A DNA stretch of 53,979 nt from Neobacillus cucumis. GTDB lineage: Bacteria; Bacillota; Bacilli; Bacillales_B; DSM-18226. The stretch lies in the NCBI RefSeq assembly GCF_023715505.1, contig NZ_JAMBOH010000033.1, positions 1 to 53,979 on the forward strand, in the 5' to 3' direction. The notes under the pieces were generated by a model that searched no databases, was not told the origin of the DNA, and was given only the letters and a program-made list of their open reading frames with translations. How positions within the stretch are numbered: the stretch's first letter is position 1; every line of letters starts with the position of its first letter. Shown here piece by piece: positions 34,884 through 42,435 of this stretch. The translations under genes and the position numbers were made by a program.

Positions 34884-35822
34884 TTAAGCTTCAATCTTAA
34901 TTCTCGGATCAATCCAGCGGCAACAAAGGTCTGTCAATAAGTTTACTAGTAAAAAGACAGTGGCAATAAAGACAACGCAGCCTTGGACGGTCGGCAAATC
35001 CCGTTGCAAAATGCTGTCAATCATCAGCCGTCCAACCCCTGGGAGACCGAAAATAGTTTCGGTAATCACGGCACCTGATAGCAAAAGTCCCATTTGAACA
35101 CCGATAATCGTCATGATGGGCGGCAGTGCATTTTTCAACGCATGTAACACCGTAATTCTTAGTGAGGAGATTCCTTTGGAATAAGCTGTGGTGATAAAGT
35201 CATGCTTCAATACATCAATCATCGACGATCGGGTAATGCGAGCAATCACACCACTTACTGCCAATCCAAGGGTCGCAGCCGGAAGGATTAAAAATTTTAA
35301 TTCTCCTGCTTGGTACCCCGAAGACGGTAGGATCTTAAACTTTACGGCAAAGATATACATTAAGATCAATCCTAAAAAGAAGGAAGGAATAGATACTCCC
35401 GAAACCGAGAAAGAACTCACAAGAGAATCAACCCAAGTACCGCGTTTATATGCACCAATCACTCCAATCGTTATTCCTACTCCAATCGCCATGAGTAAAC
35501 CCAATACCGTAATACTGACTGTTACAGGAATACGTTCCAACAATAACTCAGTAACTCCACTGCGTGTTTGATAGGAGGTACCGAAATCCCCAACAACTGC
35601 TCCTTTTAGAAAATTCAGATATTGAAGGGCGAGAGGGTCATTCAGACCCCACTCTTCCCTTATTTGTTCAATCACATGTTTATCCAAGGCACCTGAGCGT
35701 GCATCCATTAATTGCGCCACCGGGTCGCCGGGGATAATATTCATTAAGATAAATACAATCAGCGTAATCGCAATCCAGATTGGAATGGCTTCTAGTAAGC
35801 GGCGAACCGTGTATCCCAGCAT
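34884..35822 (-). CDS. Peptide-type ABC transporter permease (OppB/DppB type)
   Basis: A 312-aa inner-membrane permease with six helices. The N-terminal MLGYTVRRLLEAIPIWIAIT and the immediate periplasmic GDPVAQLMDARSG are typical of OppB/DppB. The cytoplasmic EAA loop lies in FITTAYSKGISSLRITVLHALKNALPP, and GLPGVGRLMIDSILQRDLP is the family mark near the C-terminus. It starts 18 nt after the binding-protein stop with a GGGAGGAAG site, so it belongs to the same operon. Confidence 0.92.
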   Translation of the reverse strand: MLGYTVRRLLEAIPIWIAITLIVFILMNIIPGDPVAQLMDARSGALDKHVIEQIREEWGLNDPLALQYLNFLKGAVVGDFGTSYQTRSGVTELLLERIPVTVSITVLGLLMAIGVGITIGVIGAYKRGTWVDSLVSSFSVSGVSIPSFFLGLILMYIFAVKFKILPSSGYQAGELKFLILPAATLGLAVSGVIARITRSSMIDVLKHDFITTAYSKGISSLRITVLHALKNALPPIMTIIGVQMGLLLSGAVITETIFGLPGVGRLMIDSILQRDLPTVQGCVVFIATVFLLVNLLTDLCCRWIDPRIKIEA

Positions 35823-35839
35823 TTTGCTTCCTCCCTCAA

Positions 35840-37495
35840 TTATTCTTGGCTTTCATCTACCCACACCTTTGTCAGATCTTGATAATCGATATCGGTCGGT
35901 ACAGGCTGCAAGCCCTTAATCCACTTCTGATGCACAATAACGGCTTTATTGTAGTTAAAGAACCACCACGGCGCATCCTTGACGATTAAATCCTCCGCCT
36001 TTTGGATGTCGGTAATCATTTCCTTGTCGTCAGTCGTCTCACTAGCTTTATCCAGTAAAACATCTACCGTAGGGTTGTTATAATGACTCGTATTTCCAGA
36101 GGCTCCATCATTTTTCGAATGGAAATAGCGGCTTAAATATTCAACTGGATTGGTAGAACCGCCGTTTGAGGACATCGCCACTTCATAATCACCGCTATTT
36201 AATCGATCGGTTAATGTAGCAAAATCAACTTGCTCTGTCTTCACTTTAATTCCTACTTTTTCTAGATATCCGCTTAATGCTTCAACAGCTGGTAATCCAA
36301 AAGCTGGATGTGAAGTGGTTAAGATATTTAATGTGAAACCACCAGAGTAGCCAGCGTCTGCAAGCAATTTTTTGGCCTTGGCAGGATTATATTTATAAGT
36401 TGTAACCCCTTTGTTAAAGCCTTGAATCGAAGTTGGAAGTACTCCAAGAGCAGAATAGGCTTTGCCCTGGATAACAGAACCGATAATCGTGTCACGATCA
36501 ATCGCATAGTTAATAGCTTGACGGACACGAACATCTTGCCATGGTCCCTTTTTCTCAAGATTAAATTTCATATTTCGAGTAAATAATTCTGGCACTTCGA
36601 CAATTTGGGACTTAAATGTCGGGTCTGTCGCATAACGCTTATACTGTGCATCACCTAAAACCATCATATCAATTTGGTTGGAAGCAAACGCGTTGTCGCG
36701 GGCCGTTTGATCCATCATGATTTTATAAACAACTTTTTCTAAGTAAGGCTTTCCAGCGTAATAGTCCTCGTTTGCTACTAAATCTATCTCGCTATCTCTT
36801 ACCCACTTCGAGAATTTGAATGGTCCTGCGCCAACTGGATCCTGACCAAATTTCTCTCCTTTTTCTTCGACTACTTCTTTTGGCACAGCACCTGTAAATG
36901 GTAAGGACATGATCGTTAAGAAGGTGTTATCTGGTTTTGAAAGAGTAATTTCTAACTTTGTAGGATCAACCACTTTAATCCCTGTTACTTCTTTACTGGT
37001 TCCAGCCATAAATTCTTGGCTGCCGGCAATTCCTGTTAGACTACCGGCATTTGGCGAAGCTGTTTTGGGAGCAAGCACTCTTTCTAATGTGTATTTAAAA
37101 TCTTCAGCTGTAACTTCTCGTCCGTTGTGGAATTTCACTCCCTTTCTTAAGGTAAAGGAATAGACCTTTCCATCTGAGCTAATGTCCCAGCTTTCCGCAT
37201 TCGCTGGAAGGAACTTACCTTTTACCGCATCGTAGCGAACAAGAGGTTCAAATATGTTCCAGGTAATCATTGAAGTATTCGTTCCATGTGAGCGAATAGC
37301 CGGATCCAAGTTTTGTGGATCACCATATATATCTGCTCTGACTAACGTCCCACCGTATGTAGGCTTTCCCGTTTCCTTTGTAGAGGCTTCTTCAGTTGAA
37401 GTGGTCGTACTAGATTCACTGCTGCAGGCACTTAATACTAAAATTAATACCAACATCGCTACTAAACTTTTAAAAATACTTCCAATTCCTCTCAT
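35840..37495 (-). CDS. Peptide-type ABC transporter substrate-binding lipoprotein (family 5)
   Basis: A 551-aa exported lipoprotein that captures the substrate for the permease complex. The lipobox LVLSAC puts the lipidated Cys at 24, followed by a Ser/Thr/Glu linker. The family 5 pattern is clear: LDPAIRSHGTNTSMITWNIFEPLVRYD, YSFTLRKGVKFHNGREVTAEDFKYTLER, and VRQAINYAIDRDTIIGSVIQGKA. The ATG at 37495 fits the GGGGG site better than the GTG just upstream. It is first gene of the importer operon. Binding specificity (peptide, glutathione-like or other) is not readable. Confidence 0.92.
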   Translation of the reverse strand: MRGIGSIFKSLVAMLVLILVLSACSSESSTTTSTEEASTKETGKPTYGGTLVRADIYGDPQNLDPAIRSHGTNTSMITWNIFEPLVRYDAVKGKFLPANAESWDISSDGKVYSFTLRKGVKFHNGREVTAEDFKYTLERVLAPKTASPNAGSLTGIAGSQEFMAGTSKEVTGIKVVDPTKLEITLSKPDNTFLTIMSLPFTGAVPKEVVEEKGEKFGQDPVGAGPFKFSKWVRDSEIDLVANEDYYAGKPYLEKVVYKIMMDQTARDNAFASNQIDMMVLGDAQYKRYATDPTFKSQIVEVPELFTRNMKFNLEKKGPWQDVRVRQAINYAIDRDTIIGSVIQGKAYSALGVLPTSIQGFNKGVTTYKYNPAKAKKLLADAGYSGGFTLNILTTSHPAFGLPAVEALSGYLEKVGIKVKTEQVDFATLTDRLNSGDYEVAMSSNGGSTNPVEYLSRYFHSKNDGASGNTSHYNNPTVDVLLDKASETTDDKEMITDIQKAEDLIVKDAPWWFFNYNKAVIVHQKWIKGLQPVPTDIDYQDLTKVWVDESQE

Positions 37496-38111
37496 CACAT
37501 TGCCCCCTTGTTTTTTAATTTACTTAATATTCAGATATATAGAGATAAAAAAAGTATCTTTTACCTCTCACCCCCTTAAGTGGATTGATATTTACAAAGA
37601 TCTTCTACCAATTAATTAGTAGAAGTTAAAAACCGTTGTTAGATCTTGTTACTGGGATTAAAAGAGTGTGTTCGTTCGTTCATAGGGGTGAAATCGGTCT
37701 TGTTAAGCTGGTTCTGCAGATTATGTAATTTCCAGGAGGTATGTAAGATATTTTAACATTAACGTTAGGTTTAGTTGATTTTTTCTTCCATCCGTTCCAC
37801 TTAATGTTAATTTAATACAGATTATATACCTCGTCTTTTCTTTCGTAAATAGGGAAATGATAAAAAAATATTTTTTTACAATCACTTTTACATCGAAAAC
37901 ATTTACAAATCTCCAAATAAAACGTTTACTTTTCAATACTTTGTTAGAATTTCTTACAAATAATCTTTATACTAAAATAATAAACTGACCGAACAAATCT
38001 GATATATATCTTCTTATTTTTAACGTCATATTTTCTAACACAACTATTTTTCTAGGACTAAACAGGGAACCAGCTTTTAATTAGGGTTTTATTATATTTC
38101 TGGTTAAAAGA
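37496..38111. other. Long AT-rich region upstream of the importer operon
   Basis: No convincing gene; a 71-codon frame on the minus strand (37721-37936) lacks a ribosome site and looks random. It holds a CTTCTAC/GTAGAAG hairpin (37599-37624) and two weak cre-like sequences (near 37894 and 37917). It should contain the operon promoter, but none is clear. Confidence 0.45.
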
Positions 38112-38114
38112 ACA

Positions 38115-38147
38115 TAAAAAATCCCTATGGAATTGTTCATAGGGATT
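38115..38147 (-). terminator. Terminator of the GNAT-DUF2306 operon
   Basis: The 10-bp stem AATCCCTATG/CATAGGGATT is followed on the minus strand by TTTTATG. Confidence 0.75.
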
Positions 38148-38270
38148 CAAGTTTATTTTTAAACACCTTAATTGGCAAAGAGTATATTAAAATACTATAA
38201 GAAAAAGTTTACTCTGCAACTCTTCTTTTATTGAAAAAATTTTTGTGTTTTTGGCTAAAAGATTAAAGAT

Positions 38271-38927
38271 TCATTTAACAAGTGGGTCGGCCGTTCGGAT
38301 TTTCCTGTTTTTTGGTAAGTCTTTATTTCTCCGGTTTCGCCATTCCACAAAAAATAGGTTAATACTAATCCCAATGTAGACTGCAAGAGGAAAAGATAAA
38401 GATGGACCTAGAAAGATTGAAAGTGGAATTATGACAATCCGAAAGGTGACAAACACCCATGTAATCGCATAACTGCGGAGAATCCATTCCTTATGGTCAC
38501 TTATTTTCCGCTGAGCTGCTTTGATAACCCCTATTGAAGTCGTCCACAGCCAGAAGAAGTTAAGAACAAGAAAGGCAATTGATGACCCCAGGCCGCCAGT
38601 TGCAGATAGGGTAAGATAGGGAACCATTAGAATATTAATAAAAATAGCCACCGCATACACTTTACCAAACACTTTATGAAGCCCTGGTTTTTTCCTACTT
38701 AACTTTGTCATTTGCAACGGTCCAATCGCAAGTGAAATCGTCCCTAATAGAATATGAGGATAGAAAAACCATTTCCACGTCGACACAGAGAAATGGGGGT
38801 CTTCCATCTTCCCTTTGACCATTGGGGCATGCTCAACCCCATTAAGGAGGAACATCCAAAAAATATAAATCATAAACAAACCAATCACACCATACATCGA
38901 TCCTACAGTAAACCTTCCATTTTTCAT
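38271..38927 (-). CDS. DUF2306 family membrane protein
   Basis: A 218-aa integral membrane protein with six or seven helices, of the DUF2306 family (unknown function). Conserved features are FFYPHILLGTISLAIGPLQM, with the HI-LG-ISL-IGP-Q core, KKPGLHKVFGKVYA, and ISDHKEWILRSYAITW, where the conserved His and Arg suggest a cofactor or proton role, possibly haem as in cytochrome-b-like folds. The ATG lies 3 nt after the GNAT stop, so translation is coupled. It is under the TetR-type operator upstream of the GNAT gene. Confidence 0.82.
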   Translation of the reverse strand: MKNGRFTVGSMYGVIGLFMIYIFWMFLLNGVEHAPMVKGKMEDPHFSVSTWKWFFYPHILLGTISLAIGPLQMTKLSRKKPGLHKVFGKVYAVAIFINILMVPYLTLSATGGLGSSIAFLVLNFFWLWTTSIGVIKAAQRKISDHKEWILRSYAITWVFVTFRIVIIPLSIFLGPSLSFPLAVYIGISINLFFVEWRNRRNKDLPKNRKIRTADPLVK

Positions 38928-38930
38928 GTT

Positions 38931-39440
38931 CTATACTCCCCCTATCATTTTTTCATAGCATTTATACGGAGCTGATCGGAATGGATAGCGGACATTTCCT
39001 CTTTCTTGATAACCTGCTTGTTCATACATCTTGACGGCCCCATCATTTACACTAAAGACATCAAGACGAATACTGGTATATCCATTTATAACGGCATATT
39101 CTTCGGCAAATTGGAGCAGCTGTTTTCCATATCCCTTGCCTTGGTTTAAAGGATGAACGGCTAAACGATGAATAACCAAAGGGTTCCCCTCCCTATCCTC
39201 CCAGTTAAGTTCTTGATATTTTTTGCTTTGGTTTGTATCTACGACAACAGCACCGATTAATTTTTTGTCTGATAGGATGCCATACAGATTTCCTTTCTTT
39301 AAATCTTCTTTAATAATAAAACGGTTAGGGTAGTATCTGTCCCACTGATGAATGCGCTTTTTCCTTAAATCAGATGAAATCTCTCGATAAAATTGAAGGA
39401 CTTCTTTCAACTCTTTCAGTCCCATTTCTTGAATGACCAT
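38931..39440 (-). CDS. GNAT-family N-acetyltransferase
   Basis: A 169-aa GCN5-type acetyltransferase. VIHRLAVHPLNQGKGYGKQLLQFAEEYA carries the acetyl-CoA motif (Q-G-K-G-Y-G), and RLDVFSVNDGAVKMYEQAGYQERG is the C-terminal motif. The acceptor is unknown; resistance-type or ribosomal targets are possible. I choose the ATG at 39440 (GAGGTG six bases upstream) rather than the GTG in that site. It is first in a unit with DUF2306 and has a TetR-type operator just upstream of its -10. Confidence 0.88.
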   Translation of the reverse strand: MVIQEMGLKELKEVLQFYREISSDLRKKRIHQWDRYYPNRFIIKEDLKKGNLYGILSDKKLIGAVVVDTNQSKKYQELNWEDREGNPLVIHRLAVHPLNQGKGYGKQLLQFAEEYAVINGYTSIRLDVFSVNDGAVKMYEQAGYQERGNVRYPFRSAPYKCYEKMIGGV

Positions 39441-39456
39441 AAATGTCACCTCAATA

Positions 39457-39478
39457 ATTATAAAAACCGACCGTCGGT
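39457..39478 (-). promoter_or_regulatory. Promoter -10 with adjoining TetR operator (GNAT-DUF2306 unit)
   Basis: The minus-strand TATAAT (39457-39462) is preceded by ACCGAC-C-GTCGGT (39466-39478), a 13-bp palindrome with the same half-site as the operator at 40838-40856. No good -35 exists at 17 nt. Confidence 0.68.
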
Positions 39479-39512
39479 ATATTTGTAAGAATAAGTCCCC
39501 ATCACTAGGGGA

Positions 39513-40112
39513 TTAGGTTAAACTCTTACTTATCACTTTAAAAATATCATTCATATTCACCTTATCCTTTTCATCTGCGGATAAGATTTGGGTGACCCGT
39601 ATTCCATATGAAAATGTCATCATCAAAGTAGACATTTTTTCAGCGTCAATATTTGCAGGTATTACTCCATTCTCCTGCCCCATTTTGATCCATTTGGTTC
39701 CTATTTCTTTCGTATATTGAAAAATATCCTGGAGGATCTTTTTAACCTTTTCGTTATCCTGGCTTAATAAATAGATAAAAATTAAGTTTCCTGTATCATA
39801 TGGATCTTGCCTGGAGTTAAAAAATTGACTGACCACACTAAAACTTTTATTCTCAGTGGTTTCGTCTTTAATGGATTGCGTAATGGCCTGGTGAAAGGTT
39901 TCATTCATTTCTTCAATCTTGGATTTTAGAATGAGCCCAAATAATTCATCCTTACTCTCGACATAATGGTAAATGGCCCCTTTTGACAACCCGGATCTTT
40001 CGATAATGTCCTTCAAGGTGGTATTACGGCAGCCTTTTTCAAGTATGATTTCTTCGGTGATGGCCAGGATGTGTTGAAAGCTTTGATTAATGTAGATGGC
40101 TGAATTCGTCAT
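39513..40112 (-). CDS. TetR-family transcriptional repressor
   Basis: A 199-aa TetR-family regulator with an N-terminal helix-turn-helix (residues 10-56): TTLKDIIERSGLSKGAIYHYVESKDELF. The C-terminal ligand domain is all-helical and not assigned to a named subfamily. It lies 32 nt downstream of the VC0807-like gene in the same direction, and both could be driven by the promoter at 40832-40860. Matching ACCGAC/GTCGGT palindromes at 39466-39478 and 40838-40856 flank this gene, so it probably represses both its own unit and the GNAT-DUF2306 unit. The inducer is unknown. Confidence 0.9.
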   Translation of the reverse strand: MTNSAIYINQSFQHILAITEEIILEKGCRNTTLKDIIERSGLSKGAIYHYVESKDELFGLILKSKIEEMNETFHQAITQSIKDETTENKSFSVVSQFFNSRQDPYDTGNLIFIYLLSQDNEKVKKILQDIFQYTKEIGTKWIKMGQENGVIPANIDAEKMSTLMMTFSYGIRVTQILSADEKDKVNMNDIFKVISKSLT

Positions 40113-40144
40113 ATGATTACCTTCTTTACTAAATCTAGGAGTAT

Positions 40145-40789
40145 TTACTGAATATGAGTCAATTTATCTAACCGTACTTTCGCATATCGGCGGTACACAA
40201 TGGTAAATATAATGGCGGCCCCAATGATACTATAAAAAACAAGTTGTGAGATGGCTAAAAAGGCGGTTATTGAAAGTTCATAGACAAGGATGGTCTTAAC
40301 GATGGCCTCGCCCACTAAAGCGATGCCCCAAATGGCTGTCATGATTCTTAGTACAGTGCGGAAATAGGGGATTTCCCAGTTTCTCTCGAATTTGCCTTTC
40401 TGTTGAGATGCATCTTCTGAGGTGAATTTTATCGCAAAGTGATAAATTAATGGTTTAGAAAAGAATAGGGATGCAATAAAAATGAGTCCTAATAAACCGG
40501 TGACCATTGATTCCCTTAATAAAATGAGCCTTTCGTTTCCACCGAGGACAAATGCCAGTAAGCTTAAGATGAAGCCGGTTAGCATAAATAGCCCAAAGGC
40601 ATCAGCTTTTTTATATTTCACGATATGGTATAGATTATCCCCTAGTGGAATTAAGGTTGCAATTAACAAGGAGACAAAGCTTGAATAATAGTCTGTGAGA
40701 AGATTATAGACTATTACAGGTATGGCACCATTGACAATCAAACTGACAGCAATCATTTGGATTAATTTCCTTTTGGACGAAACTTTCAC
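40145..40789 (-). CDS. VC0807-like six-helix membrane protein
   Basis: A 214-aa membrane protein with about six helices, matching the VC0807 family (unknown function; possibly intermembrane transport or lipid-related). The N-terminal segment NGAIPVIVYNLLTDYYSS, the polar ATLIPLGDNLYHIVKYKKADAF loop and KFERNWEIPYFRTVLRIMT are typical. The start is GTG 40789, with AAAAAGGGGTG at suitable distance. It is first gene in the TetR unit, so it is likely autoregulated with it. Confidence 0.78.
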   Translation of the reverse strand: MKVSSKRKLIQMIAVSLIVNGAIPVIVYNLLTDYYSSFVSLLIATLIPLGDNLYHIVKYKKADAFGLFMLTGFILSLLAFVLGGNERLILLRESMVTGLLGLIFIASLFFSKPLIYHFAIKFTSEDASQQKGKFERNWEIPYFRTVLRIMTAIWGIALVGEAIVKTILVYELSITAFLAISQLVFYSIIGAAIIFTIVYRRYAKVRLDKLTHIQ

Positions 40790-40831
40790 GTTCCGAACAC
40801 CCCTTTTTAATTTCCATATTTTACAATTTTT

Positions 40832-40860
40832 ATTTTACAAACCGACGGTCGGTTTGTCAA
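40832..40860 (-). promoter_or_regulatory. Sigma-A promoter with TetR operator filling the spacer
   Basis: On the minus strand TTGACA (40855-40860), a 17-nt spacer, then TAAAAT (40832-40837). The palindrome of 10-bp arms ACAAACCGAC and GTCGGTTTGT around a central G (40837-40857) covers the whole spacer, so repressor binding would exclude polymerase. Confidence 0.85.
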
Positions 40861-40922
40861 TTAGTTTTTTTACTTCAATTCCTCCAGACGGAACCATACC
40901 CGGTAACACTTATTTCCATTTA

Positions 40923-41108
40923 TTGTAGAATAAGCGTTGGATTTTGTAGAATAAATCTTGAATTACGTTGAATTAAGACCTTTTAATTATTAAAGTGGTA
41001 AATAATTTCCAATTTTTTTGAATTCAAGCTTTGTTTTGTAGAAAAAAATTATTAATGGTAGAATTACTCCCCAACTTCGTAGAATTTAGTTCCTAATTTG
41101 TTGAATTC
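40923..41108. repeat. Degenerate GTAGAAT/GTTGAATT repeat tract
   Basis: Nine variants of a short motif occur in 186 bp: TTGTAGAAT (40923, 40944), TTGAATTA (40958, 40968), TTGAATTC (41018), TTGTAGAAA, GTAGAATT (41058, 41079) and GTTGAATTC (41100). The AT-rich spacing is irregular (10-50 nt). There is no open frame. Confidence 0.5.
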
Positions 41109-41202
41109 CTCCTACAGGACCCAAATTTATTAATTTTCTTATAAAATCCACTTAAGTTAAAAAGGAAAATTCCTCAATTAACCGTATAATTTCTTGTTAG
41201 AA

Positions 41203-41241
41203 GAAAAAAGAGAACCTCAAAATTTATATTGAGGTCCCCTA
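41203..41241 (-). terminator. Terminator of the nitronate monooxygenase gene
   Basis: ACCTCAA and TTGAGGT pair near 41214-41234; on the minus strand TCTCTTTTTTC follows. Confidence 0.72.
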
Positions 41242-41246
41242 CTGCT

Positions 41247-42314
41247 TTATGAAAGTATCCTTTTTGCCCCTGCCACCAAGTCACTTATCAGTTTCTCCGC
41301 AGGTATCTCATTTTGTAACAGTCTTGTCCCCTGGCCCGCCCATAACGACATAAATTCTGGATTATTTTGTAAAGCAGCTTCCTTACGAATATCACTCGAC
41401 AGCGTATTTTGAGTTGGAAAATCAGCAGGACTAACTTTCGCATCTTGGTATGCTTGAATAAAAGCATTCTTAATTCCCCTCGCTGGACGACCCGAAAAAA
41501 CTTTAGTAATAACCGTACTTTCTTCCGTACTATTGACAAGTGCTTCCTTATAAACTGGATGCGCTCCCGACTCTACCGTCGTTAAAAACGCTGTTCCCAT
41601 CTGAACTCCTTGTGCCCCTAAGGCTAATGCAGCAACAAGGCCTCGGCTATCCATGATTCCTCCGGCCGCGACCACTGGGACCGAAATTGCATCAACTACC
41701 TGCGGGACAAGAGAAAACGTTCCGATTGTGGCACCAAGTGTGTTTTTTTCAATTTCAAAAGTACCTCGATGCCCACCAGCATCACTTCCCTGGGCAATAA
41801 TGATATCTGCCCCCTCTTTTTCGGCCAGCTGTGCCTCCCGAACCGTCGTGACCATTGATGTAACCTTCATTCCTTGCTCCTTAACTTTTGCCATTTTGTC
41901 TCGAGGAAGTATACCAAAAGCAGTAGATATGACGGGTACTTTTTCTTCAATTAGGACTTCAAACTGTTCCTCAAAAAAGTTGTTGGTTTCCACTTGATTG
42001 TCCAAATACTCCATCCCTAGCTTTTCTCGAATCACATTTAGAACTCTCTGAGACTCTTCCACTCCGTCATATTGATCTTGCCAATCCGTACAAAACAAAT
42101 TTACAGCAAATGGTTTTGAAGTTTGCTCCTTTATTTTCCGAATAGCTGCCCTGATCTCTTCCGGCTTCATATAGGCAGCACCCAAGGTTCCTAGGCCGCC
42201 AGCGTTCGAAACACTTGCAACAAGCTCTATTGTCGTCGGACCTCCAGCCATTCCCGCTTGGATAATAGGATTGGTAATACCGAGTATTTCGCATAGTTTT
42301 GTGTCAAGATACAT
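41247..42314 (-). CDS. Nitronate monooxygenase (2-nitropropane dioxygenase family)
   Basis: A 355-aa FMN TIM-barrel enzyme that oxidises alkyl nitronates (including propionate-3-nitronate) to carbonyl and nitrite or nitrate. The N-terminal NPIIQAGMAGGPTTIELVASVSNAGGLGTLG is family-typical. ADIIIAQGSDAGGHRG (about residues 170-185) contains the conserved catalytic-type His, and VVAAGGIMDSRGLVAALALGAQGVQMGTAFL is the FMN phosphate site. FabK-type enoyl reductases share the fold, but the length and QGSDAGGHRG favour nitronate monooxygenase (B. subtilis YrpB type). Monocistronic, just downstream of acoR. Confidence 0.88.
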   Translation of the reverse strand: MYLDTKLCEILGITNPIIQAGMAGGPTTIELVASVSNAGGLGTLGAAYMKPEEIRAAIRKIKEQTSKPFAVNLFCTDWQDQYDGVEESQRVLNVIREKLGMEYLDNQVETNNFFEEQFEVLIEEKVPVISTAFGILPRDKMAKVKEQGMKVTSMVTTVREAQLAEKEGADIIIAQGSDAGGHRGTFEIEKNTLGATIGTFSLVPQVVDAISVPVVAAGGIMDSRGLVAALALGAQGVQMGTAFLTTVESGAHPVYKEALVNSTEESTVITKVFSGRPARGIKNAFIQAYQDAKVSPADFPTQNTLSSDIRKEAALQNNPEFMSLWAGQGTRLLQNEIPAEKLISDLVAGAKRILS

Positions 42315-42401
42315 TTAGTACTTCCCTCCACTCAAATTTTGAACCTATATAACTACTTTCTAATTAAAAAATTATTTGGTCAATCTAAATCTTCAACTCT
42401 A

Positions 42402-42431
42402 AAAAATAGCACACACTATTGTGCTATTTTT
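42402..42431 (-). terminator. Terminator of acoR
   Basis: AAATAGCACA and TGTGCTATTT form a 10-bp stem with a CACTAT loop, extended by A/T pairs; TTTTTTAG follows on the minus strand. Confidence 0.8.
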
Positions 42432-42435
42432 CACC

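Noticed and set aside
37890..37932. cre sites before the importer operon
   Set aside because: Two sequences resemble cre (GAAAACATTTACA, AAAACGTTTAC), but each lacks a key position and they lie ~400 nt from the first gene.
37721..37936. 71-codon minus-strand frame upstream of the importer operon
   Set aside because: No ribosome site, random-looking composition, AT-rich region.
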